Source: Paraburkholderia phytofirmans OLGA172 (GTDB lineage: Bacteria; Pseudomonadota; Gammaproteobacteria; Burkholderiales; Burkholderiaceae). Taken from it: a stretch of DNA of 64,000 bases. Every line of letters begins with the position of its first letter. Position 1 is the stretch's first letter. The translations under genes and the position numbers were made by a program. Under the pieces are notes generated by a model. It saw only the letters and a program-made list of their open reading frames with translations, had not been told where the DNA came from and did no database searches. Positions 9,640 to 19,000 of the stretch are shown in pieces. Where the stretch lies: the NCBI RefSeq assembly GCF_001634365.1, contig NZ_CP014578.1:930001-994000 (forward strand). The letters run 5' to 3'.

Positions 9640-10476
9640 GAGTGATGTGCTGGCGCAAAGGGGGAATTATAAAGCGCGCCGCCGACTTCAAACGCGCCTT
9701 TCCCGGAGTTGAAGTGGACCGCGCGGCGGACGAAGCATTCGCCGAAGGGGTGCGCTGGAGCGAGAGTTTGCCTGAAAGAAAAGAGGCGCGACGTACAGTC
9801 GCCCAATCAAACGAGCGCTGCCACGGAACGCCTCCAAAAAACGCCCGCGTCGGGGAACTACGGGCGGAGAGGAATCGCCGCAATGAACAAACTGACTCAT
9901 GCACTGAGTCATTCAGTGACTCAGTGCTGAGCGGCCACATCGTGTGATCGACCCAGTTCTAAAGAGACCGCCACCTGACGGTCGAGTTCAATGGCGCATT
10001 CATCAAGGCATGCCGCGCGAGTACCGGCAGATTCGTGTGCCGCTCACCGGTGCCCTGCGGTAGGTTGCTCATGACCGCTCTCTGCGTTCGGATAAGCGTC
10101 GCGCATTACACACCTGTTAAATCTGTCGCTTTTCGTTGAATGCCTAATTGGCTGGACGCATGCTCTGATGCGTGTTCGCCGGCGCAGTCACCGCGCGTGG
10201 AAGCGCGTACTCAATACCCACCGTCAGCGCCTCGATCCGCACACCCGCCATGGGCAGGGTTTGCACGGAGTGCACATGCTCAAAGCAGTATAGGTGCTGT
10301 TTTCGTCTGATGTGAGTCTGCCGCCGCCATGCTTCGGTGCGGTCGGTTTCGGGTCTCAAACGTGTAACACCTCAGTGATCTTCCCTTACAAATAGCAACG
10401 CTCGCGCGAGGCAGGGTCGTGTTCAATCGAGTCATTCGGGGTTTCGGCTCGAATGAATCTGACGAAGGAGAACAAT
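9640..10476. other. Long intergenic region without a convincing gene
   Basis: About 840 bp between the ClC gene and the small lipoprotein gene. A minus-strand frame (10144-10359) could encode 71 aa but has no recognisable domain, and several plus-strand frames are shadows. A perfect palindrome at 9901-9927 is the only clear structure. The 3' end carries the ribosome binding site of the 10477 gene. Confidence 0.5.
9901..9927. repeat. Perfect 10-bp inverted repeat
   Basis: GCACTGAGTC (9901-9910) and GACTCAGTGC (9918-9927) are exact inverted repeats around a 7-nt centre ATTCAGT. Related TGACTCA/ACTGAGT words flank it on the left. There is no T-tract, so it does not look like a terminator. An operator or a small cruciform-forming site are possibilities. 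Confidence 0.7.
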
Positions 10477-10611
10477 ATGAAACGCTTAATCCTGACCCTG
10501 ATCGCAGGCACGCTGCTGGCAACGGCGCTCGGGGGCTGCATCGTTGCACCGGCGCCTGGCTATTACTACGGCGGCGGTTACTACCATCACGGTGGCTACT
10601 ACTACCGATAA
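10477..10611 (+). CDS. Small Gly/Tyr/His-rich lipoprotein, 44 aa
   Basis: ATG at 10477 with a strong GAAGGAG ribosome binding site 7 nt upstream. The product has a signal sequence (KRLILTLIAGTLLATALG) ending in a lipobox L-G-G-C. The mature peptide is only about 22 residues and is rich in Tyr, Gly and His (PGYYYGGGYYHHGGYYYR). It is probably lipidated and exported. Similar tiny Gly-Tyr-rich lipoproteins are common in Burkholderiaceae but lack a defined function. The MHS transporter gene converges on it from 26 bp away. Confidence 0.7.
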   Translation: MKRLILTLIAGTLLATALGGCIVAPAPGYYYGGGYYHHGGYYYR

Positions 10612-10637
10612 CGGCTTGCGGCGCGCTTTCAGTCTCT

Positions 10638-11945
10638 TCACATCAAGCGCGCATCGCGCGTCTCGCGCATGCACAGCACACCGATCATGCTGACGGCCGC
10701 CGCAATCGACACATAAGCGCCCACCCACGACAGCCCGCCGTGCGCGGCCAGCACCTGTGCGATATACGGCGCGACCGACGCACCGAGAATTCCGCCGAGG
10801 TTGTACGACACGCCTGCACCCGTATAGCGCACGTTGGTCGGAAACAGTTCCGGCAGCAGCGCGCCCATCGGGGCGAAGGTCACACCCATCAGGAACAGTT
10901 CGATCACGAGGAACAGCAGCACCAGCGGTGTCTGTCCGCTGCCGAGCAACGGCGCCATCGTGAAGCCCGACAGGATCGCTGCGATGATGCCGGCGATCAG
11001 CACCGGCTTGCGGCCATAACGGTCGCTCGCCCAGGCCGACAGCGGCGTGGCGAGCGCCATGAACACGACCGCGATGCACAGCATGCCGAGGAACGTCGGC
11101 CGGGGAATATGCAGCACCGACACGCCATACGACAGCGAAAACGTCGTGGCGTTGTAGAACAGCGTGTAGCAGACCACCATTGCCAGCGCACCGAGCAGGG
11201 TCGGCAGCCCGTGCTGCGAGAGCAGCGTGGCGATCGGCATCTTCACGCGTTCCTTGCGTTCGATGGCCGCCTGGAAAGCCGGCGTCTCGGCGATCTTCAA
11301 GCGCACATACAAACCCAGCGCGACCAGCACCGCGCTGACGAGGAACGGCACGCGCCAGCCCCAGCTGCGGAATTGCTCGTCGCTCAAGGACAACGCCAAA
11401 GCGAAGAACAGGCCGTTGGACGCCAGGAAACCGATCGACGGCCCCAACTGCGGGAACATCCCGAACCAGCCGCGTTTGCCGGCCGGCGCATTCTCGGTGG
11501 CGAGCAGCGCCGCGCCGCCCCATTCGCCGCCGAGGCCGATGCCTTGCCCGAAGCGCAAGATGCATAGCAGGATCGGCGCGAGGCTGCCGATCGAGTCGTA
11601 GCCGGGCACGAAACCGATCAGCGTGGTGGACACACCCATCACCAGCAGCGAAGCGACGAGCGTCGACTTGCGACCGATCCGGTCGCCGAAGTGACCGAAC
11701 AGGAACGAGCCGATCGGCCGCGCGACGAACGCGATGCCGAACGTGACGAAAGCCGACAAGGCCTGGGCGGTCGCCGAGCCGTGCGGGAAAAACACCGGTC
11801 CGATAACGAGCGCCGCGGCAGTCGCGTAGACGTAGAAATCGTAGAACTCGATCGCGGTGCCGATGAAGCTCGCGAAGATGATCCGTGCGCTGCTGTTTTG
11901 CCCGGCCGCATTGGGCTGGGCCGCGGAAATCGGCGAAGTGGACAT
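10638..11945 (-). CDS. MHS-family MFS metabolite:H+ symporter
   Basis: 435 aa inner-membrane transporter with 12 predicted helices. MHS-type features are FASFIGTAIEFYDFYVYATAAALV at the first helix, the loop motif GHFGDRIGRKSTL, RFGQGIGLGGEWGGAALLATENAP after helix 4, and a second-half ASDRYGRKPVL loop. These match the ProP/KgtP/ShiA/YhjE group that moves organic acids, betaines or shikimate with protons. The ATG at 11945 is chosen over 12005 because GGAG sits just upstream and family similarity starts there. The substrate cannot be read from sequence. Confidence 0.9.
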   Translation of the reverse strand: MSTSPISAAQPNAAGQNSSARIIFASFIGTAIEFYDFYVYATAAALVIGPVFFPHGSATAQALSAFVTFGIAFVARPIGSFLFGHFGDRIGRKSTLVASLLVMGVSTTLIGFVPGYDSIGSLAPILLCILRFGQGIGLGGEWGGAALLATENAPAGKRGWFGMFPQLGPSIGFLASNGLFFALALSLSDEQFRSWGWRVPFLVSAVLVALGLYVRLKIAETPAFQAAIERKERVKMPIATLLSQHGLPTLLGALAMVVCYTLFYNATTFSLSYGVSVLHIPRPTFLGMLCIAVVFMALATPLSAWASDRYGRKPVLIAGIIAAILSGFTMAPLLGSGQTPLVLLFLVIELFLMGVTFAPMGALLPELFPTNVRYTGAGVSYNLGGILGASVAPYIAQVLAAHGGLSWVGAYVSIAAAVSMIGVLCMRETRDARLM

Positions 11946-12128
11946 GCAGGGTCTCCGTGTGTCGTGATGCCGTCGGGCACCATACTTTTTATATGCGGGC
12001 GGCATGAGCCGTGCCGGCAGGCTCCGGCTTAGGGAATCGGAAAATTATAACGAGCGCGGCGGCGGCGCAGCAAGGCGGGGCGAGGCTTGCCTCGCGTCTT
12101 GCCGATGAGCGCTGTTTTGGAGCCGCGT

Positions 12129-12680
12129 TCACTCGATGGTCTGGGCTTGCGGCGAGGCGAATTCGCGCAACTGGAATTTGCCGTTGTCGTTGAACAGCCA
12201 GTCTTCGAACAGTTCGAGCTGGCCACGGCCATTCAGCAATTTATCGGGCGGCTGCGGCAACGGCGAGGCGCGTCGCAAGCTGGCAAGCGCGGTGCTTTCG
12301 GCTTCGTCGTCGCCATTGGTGCGATACACCGACGACGCCACCACCTGGCCATTGCGATCCACCGTGAACGACACCACCACCAGCGAGCGCAGCATCGCTT
12401 GCGGCGTGCCGCGCAACACGTAGGACGGGCTGCGTTCAATGATGCGTTGGGCGACCGCGCTGCGATACTGGTCGAGCGTCGCACTGTTGACGGCGGCCGC
12501 CGGCGTGATGATAAGCGGGCGTTGCGGCGGCGTGATGGTGCAGCCTGCCATGGCCGCGAGCGCCAAAACCGAAGCGGCGGTCAACGCCGATACCGCGCTA
12601 TGTGCTTGCGATAACGATGCGCCAACGCGGAAAGCGAAGCGTCCGGTCAAGCGGCGAAGGTGACGCGTGCGGGTAAGCAT
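12129..12680 (-). CDS. Probable lipoprotein with TonB C-terminal-like domain
   Basis: 183 aa from the ATG at 12680; a longer TTG start at 12725 lacks a ribosome binding site. A hydrophobic signal core (ALTAASVLALAAMAGC) ends in a plausible lipobox Cys. After a Pro/Ala stretch, residues about 85-165 read as a TonB_C domain: VVVSFTVDRNGQVVASSVYRT, then ESTALASLRRASPLPQPP. Such proteins often act in the periplasm without a complete TonB system. No ExbBD genes or receptor are nearby. The N-terminal region before the signal core is unusually long (about 30 residues), so the true start is uncertain. Confidence 0.72.
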   Translation of the reverse strand: MLTRTRHLRRLTGRFAFRVGASLSQAHSAVSALTAASVLALAAMAGCTITPPQRPLIITPAAAVNSATLDQYRSAVAQRIIERSPSYVLRGTPQAMLRSLVVVSFTVDRNGQVVASSVYRTNGDDEAESTALASLRRASPLPQPPDKLLNGRGQLELFEDWLFNDNGKFQLREFASPQAQTIE

Positions 12681-13071
12681 CGTCGGAGAAACCACAGAGA
12701 CAGGGTCTAACTTGATGGTAGTCAAAAAGCGTCAGGATGCAACTGTCGTTGACCCTGTATGCCGATCCAACGCCATGCGATTCGGCTCGCTTGCACGCCG
12801 CGCGCGACATCCTTTCCATCACCTTTCTGCAGTATGTATGAGTGCATTCAGTCTGATGCGATCCGCCTGACATACATCGTTTTTAAACAAAGTTCGTCAT
12901 GCCGATCCACACACAACAGGAGTTCTAAGAGTTTTCCTATGGTGACAATAGCCTCACGTCGATAGCGTGGGCCGGACCATCGGGCGAAGCGTTGCAGCGC
13001 GATCATAAGTCGCGTACGAGCGGCGCTACGCGAGCCGATCGGTCCTGTCCATCCCGACAACGAGGTATCGT
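12681..13071. other. Upstream region of the NRPS gene
   Basis: About 390 bp between the divergent TonB-C lipoprotein and the NRPS gene. It is more AT-rich than neighbouring coding DNA around 12820-12960. An ATGTATG (about 12834) and a CATACAT (about 12869) form a widely spaced 7-bp inverted pair. No -35/-10 pair is convincing enough to name. GAGGT at 13062-13066 is the ribosome binding site for the TTG start at 13072. Confidence 0.4.
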
Positions 13072-16000
13072 TTGGAACACACTTCCTTTGCGTTGACGCG
13101 CACGCAATCCCGCACGTTGGCGCACGCCGCCGCCGGTCCCAATCTCTGCGCCGTCTACCGGATCGACGGCCGTCCAGACGTCGAGCGTCTGTCCTCCGCC
13201 GTGGCGCAACTGGTGGCGCATTGCCGGCCGCTTGCCTACCGGCTCGTCGAAGCCGAACAGGGCATGCGCTGGGTCATCCGCCGTGATGTGCGCGCGCAAC
13301 TGAATGTCATCGATCTCGACAGGCGTGACGCGCGCGACGAAGCCGCCGTGCTGTCGTTGATCGACGGCCTATGCGCGCGTGCCTTCCGTATGGACGCCGG
13401 ACTGCCGTGGGCGTTCACGCTGCTACGCGCCGGCGCGCACAGTTACCTTGTGTTCGCCTGCCATCCCGCCTTGCTCGACCGTTTTTCGCTGACGCCGCTG
13501 TTCAACGCGCTTTCGCGGGCCTATCGCGGCGAGGCGCCGGGTGCGCCGCTCGGCATCGATCAGCAAGGCCTGCTCGACGCCGAGCGTGAACTCCTCGCGA
13601 GCGACCGCTTGCAGACCGACCTCGATTTCTGGATCGGCCAGGTGGGCGACACCTCGTTCGAATGGCATGCGCCGCGCCGGCAGAACGCGCTCGCCGACAG
13701 CTGCTTTACGGTGCGCCTCGACGCGCATACAGGCGCTGCATTGCGCCATGAAGCAAAAGCGCTCGGCATCGCGCCCGATCTGCTGATCAAACTGTGTGTT
13801 CACGTGCTGCTGCGCCGCATGACTGGCAGCCGCGCGGTGCTCACTGCGCATCACCAGCGTGGCCGCTGCCAGCGCGACGAGACGATCGGTTTCGACGAAC
13901 GGGTACGTGTCCTTAAAACCGACTTCGACGACACGATGACGCTGCGGCAGTTTCTTCGGCACGCGGCGGCGCGCGCCGAGATGGCCGATTTTCACGCCGA
14001 ACTTCCAGCCTTCGAAGTGCTGCACGACATCGAGCGGCGCGAGCCGGGTTTCGTGCGCGCGACCAATGTAGTGTGCGAGACCGACAGCTTGCCCTATGAC
14101 GCGCTCACGCTCGGCACACTGCCTGCGGCGTTGCTGACGCCGTACTCGCGCCGTTTCTCGCACGAGGACATCGGCGTCTATCTCGATGTGCGCGAGGAGA
14201 TCGCGTTGCACGTGCATAGCCGCCATCCCCAGGAACTCGACGGCTTGCGTCTCGCGTTCGAACATTTGACGGCGCTGCTCGCGCGCGTCGGCGAGAGTCT
14301 CGAGTACAGACTCGATGCGCTCGATCTCTATACGCCGGCGTTGCGGCAGCGTTGTGCCGCATGGTCCGACGGTGGCCCGCTCGCGGCCCCCGCGCGCGAC
14401 GTGCTCGATCTGTTCGCGCGGACAGCGCGCGAACACGCCGCGCGTCCGGCGCTCAGCGGCCCGGACGCCGCTTTCACGTACGGGCAACTGGCGCTCGCCG
14501 CACAGCGTGTGGGCGCAGCGCTCGCCGCGCTCGAACCGGCCGCACCGGATGGGCGGGACGTGCTGATCGGCATTTGCGTCTCGCGCGGTGCGCGCATCGT
14601 GCCGGCAATGCTCGGCGTGCTCGCCAGTGGCGCGGGCTATCTGCCGCTCGATCCGCAGATGCCCGATGAGCGCTTGCGCTACATCGTCGAGGATGCGCAA
14701 CTGCGGGCGGTGATCGTCGATGCGGCGACGCACGAGCGCTTGAGCGCGCTGGCGGACTGCGCGCTATACCGGATCGAGGATCTACTGAACGAGCCGGCGG
14801 CCGGGGCGGCCACGGCGCAGTGCGCGCCGGCGGATCCGCAGCGCACCGCCTACGTGATCTACACCTCAGGTACCACGGGCAAACCCAAGGGTGTCGTCAT
14901 CGAGCGTGGCATGCTGGCGCATCTGATCGCGTCGCTGACGGGCCGTTATCGCCGTGATGCAAGCACGCGCTGGCTCCAGTTCGCGTCCGTCAATTTCGAC
15001 GCCAGCGTGCTCGAGATCTTCAATCCGCTGACGCACGGCGGCCACCTGATCGTCGCACCCGACGCGGTGCGCACCGACGCCGATGCGCTGGCCGCTTTCC
15101 TCGGCGCCGAACGCATCACGCATGCGTTCCTGCCGCCGGCGATTCTCAAGCTGTTGCCGCGGCGCGCGTTGCCGCATCTGGACACGGTTTTGTGCGGCGG
15201 CGAAGCGAGCGACGACGAGACGATCCGCTTCTGGTCCGGCGTGCTGCGCCTGTCGAACATCTACGGGCCGACCGAGACCACCGTGATGGCGACCGAAAAC
15301 ACCTTCGATGGCGACAAGCCGGCCAATCAGCTGGGCCATCCGCTCCCCGGCTATCAGATCCATCTGCTCGATGAGGACGGCGCAGCGGTGCCGCTCGGCG
15401 GGATCGGCGAAATCTGCATCGACGGCGCGGCTGTTTCGCGCGGCTATCTGCTGCGGCCCGAACTGACCGGGCAGAAGTTCCTGGCGAATCCGTTCGGCCC
15501 CGGCCGTCTCTACCGCTCCGGCGACCTCGGCCGTTTCCAGCCGGATGGCGCGATCGAGTTTCTCGGCCGCAGCGATTTTCAGGTGAAGATTCGCGGCTAC
15601 CGGATCGAGTTGGGCGAAATCGAGGCCAGCATCGTCGAGCAGCCGGAGGTGCGCAGCGCCTATGTCGGCACGTGCGAGCGGCAGGGCGGCACGGCGCTGG
15701 TAGCCTGGTATGTGGGTGCCGCGCTGGAGCCGGCGGTGTTGCGAAGTCGTCTTGCGCAACGTCTCGCGCATTACATGGTGCCGGCGTTCCTGCTGCAGAT
15801 CGAGACGCTGCCCTTGACGCTGAACGGCAAGATCGACCGCAGCAAATTGCCGGCGCCGCAAGCCGGTCTGGCTGACCCTGCGAGCCGCGCTTTCGATGCC
15901 TTCGAGCTGGCGGTGCAAGCGATCTGGTCGGAGGTGCTGGGCGTGCCGCTCGAGAGCGTCGGCGAGCACAGCCATTTCTTCCAGTTGGGCGGCCACTCGC

Positions 16001-19000
16001 TACTCGCCACGCTCGTGTGCAACCGCGTCAGCGCGAGCTTGTCCGCGCCGGTCAAGCTGAAGACGCTGTTCGAGCATCCGCAGTTCGATGCCTTCTGTGC
16101 AAGGGCGCGGCAGAGCGTCGAGCAAGGCGCGGCGCTGCCGCCGCTCGTCGCGCAGTCAGACGCGCCTATGCCCGCGCCAGTGGCAAGCCGGCTCGTGCGA
16201 ATGATGCACACCCGCGCGCTCGGCAAGCCTGACGATAACGCGTACAACATCGTGATGCGGGTGGACTTCGGCGGGGCCGCGAATCCGTTGCGATTGCACC
16301 AGGCGCTCGTCGCCGTGCTCGCGCACAACCCGATTTTCGATGCGAGCTTCGCGGAGCGCGGTGGACAATTGCTGCTGCTGCCGGGCACTCCTACCCCGCC
16401 GACGGATTGGCGCATTCCGCTAGAAAGCTGCAATGCCGGTGCTATCGACGCGCGTGCTGAAGCCATGCGCGCGCTGTGCTTGCCGCTCGACTGCGCGCCG
16501 TTGTGGCGCGCGCAACTGCTGATGTCCCCGCAAGAGAACCGCACCACCTTGTTGATCTGCATTCATCACGCGATTTTCGACGGCTGGTCGTTCAAGCTGC
16601 TGCTGGATGAACTGGCGTCGCGTTATGAAGGCAAGCCGGTTTCGGCAGAGCGGCTCTCGTGGTTCGATTACGGTCATTGGGCGCCGCAACTGGCGGCCTC
16701 GCCGCGCTTTGCCGCCGCGCGCGACTATTGGATGCGCAAGCTCGACGGCGTTGCCTTGCGCACCGAACTGCCGTTCGACGCACTGCAGCGCGAACCCAAC
16801 GCGAACCGCTCTCTGGCGCTGCATGTGCGGTCCGCCCAGATGCGGCGTCTGAAGCAGATTGCCGAGGCGCACGACATGACTGTGCCGCCCGTGCTGTTTG
16901 CTCTGTACCTGGTATGGCTGTGGCGCGTGAGCGGCCAGCAGCAACTGGCATGTGCCTATCCGTATGCGGGCCGCGATGTCCCGGGCAGCGAGGGGATCTA
17001 CGGCATGTTCGTCTCGATGGCGGTGCTGGTGCAGCGCATCGACACGCGGCAGGGCTTCGGCGAGCTGGCGCGCGCGGTGCAACGCCAGATGCTCGACGAC
17101 CGCGATCATCTGCTCGCCACGCCTTACGACACCGATAACGGCCAGCTCGGCGCGCTGAATGCGATTTTCAGCTTGCAGAACGGCATCGATCTGAATGGCC
17201 TCATCGGCGAGGCGGCCTATCACGCCGAGGAACGTCCTCCGCTGACGTCGAAAGCGGACCTGTCGGCGATTTTCTATTTGCGTCCCGATGGCGGTCTGGA
17301 CGGGCGCTTCGAATATGACAGTTCGGTGTTGCACGCAGCCTCGGTCGAGCGCATGGCCGAGGTGTTCATGACGCTGTGCGACGCCGCGGCTCACCAGCCT
17401 GATGCGCCGGTCGGCGAACTGGCCTGGCTGAGCGACGCGCAACATGCTCAGTGTCTGAGTTACGCTTGCGGTGAGCCGCTGCCGGATGCACCGCAGTCGA
17501 TTCCTGCGCGTTTCGCCGAGGTGGTCGCGGCGCACGCGTCGCGCGTTGCCGTGCGCTGCGGCGAGCAGCAGCTCAGCTATCGCGAACTCGACGCACTCAG
17601 CGATGCCATTGCCCGCGGCTTGTCAGCCTGTGTGCCGCCCGGCGCGCGCATCGGTTTGAGCATGCAGAAGAGCGTCCTGCTGGTGGCGACCGTGCTGGGC
17701 ACACTCAAGGCGGGGTGCGCGTATGTGCCGCTCGACCCGGCCTATCCCGCCGAACGCTTGCGCTATTTCGTCGAAAACTGTTCGGTCGATACGGTACTCG
17801 CCGATGAACCGAGCCGCCGCGCGCTGGAGGCCGCAGGTCTCGGCGAATTGCGCACAATCGACCCGGCTGTGCTGGCGGCGGGGAATGCGCATGCCGAGGC
17901 GGACATGCAGGCTCAGGCGGAGATTGACGCGGAGAAGCAAGCGGAGAAGCAAGCGGAGAAGCAAGCGGAGAAGCAAGCGGAGAAGCAAGCGGAGAAGCAA
18001 GCGGAGAAGCAGGCCGAGAAGCAGGCCGAGAAGCAGGCCGAGAAGCAAGCGGAGAAGCAATCAGCGCAGTCGCACCGGCCACGCGCTGTCGCTCCCGAGG
18101 CGCTCGCTTATGTGATCCACACGTCGGGCTCGACCGGCAAGCCGAAGGGTGTGCTGGTCGAACACCATAGCGTCGTTCGGATGGTGGCCGGCGCGAGCCG
18201 CGCGCTCGGCTATGCGCCAGGCAGCGTCAGCACTCTCGCGGCGTCCACTAATTTCGACGCGAGCGTGCTCGATCTGTTCCTCGCGCTGCTGCACGGCGGC
18301 ACGCTCATCGTGCTGCCGGAGGAGGCGCGCCGCGATCCGCTGCTGCTGCACAGCGTGTTGAAGGCGGAGCGCGTCACGCATGCGTCGCTGGCACCGGTGG
18401 TGGTGCAGAGCTTGCCGCGCGAGCCGCTGCCGGATCTGCAACTGCTCGGCTTCGGCGGCGATACGCTGGACGAGCCGAGCGCCGCCTGGTGGAGTGAACG
18501 CACGCAACTGTTCAGCCTGTACGGCCCGACCGAAATCACGGTGATGGCCTCGTGCGGGCAGGTTTTGCCCGGCGGGCCGAGTCGCATCATCGGCAAGCCG
18601 TTGCCGGGTTACCGGCTCTATCTGTTGAATGCGCAACGGCAACTGACGCCGCCCGGCTCGGTTGGGGAAATCTACATCGGCGGCGAGAATCTGGCGCGTG
18701 GCTATATCAATCAGTCGGCCATGACGATGGAGCACTTCGTGGTCGATCCGTTTCGCGATGCACCGTACGCGCTGATGTATCGCACCGGCGACCTCGGCCG
18801 TTTTCTCGCTGACGGCACGATCGAATACTTCGGCCGCAACGACGCGCAGATCAAGCTGCGCGGCTTTCGCATCGAACTCGGCGAGATCGAGAATTGCATC
18901 GCGGCCGCGCCAGGTGTCGCGCATGCGGCATGCCGGGTGTGGGGCGAGGGCGAGGCGCGCTATCTGGCCGCGTATTACGTTGCCGGACCGGGCGCGGGCG

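Noticed and set aside
8158..9645. Plus-strand frame of 495 codons
   Set aside because: Arg/His/Gln-rich shadow of the ClC antiporter on the minus strand, without any domain.
10144..10359. 71-codon minus-strand gene
   Set aside because: No recognisable domain, no signal peptide and no clear ribosome binding site.
17929..18060. Possible CRISPR array
   Set aside because: The 12-bp units are contiguous with no spacers and are translated in frame inside an NRPS gene.
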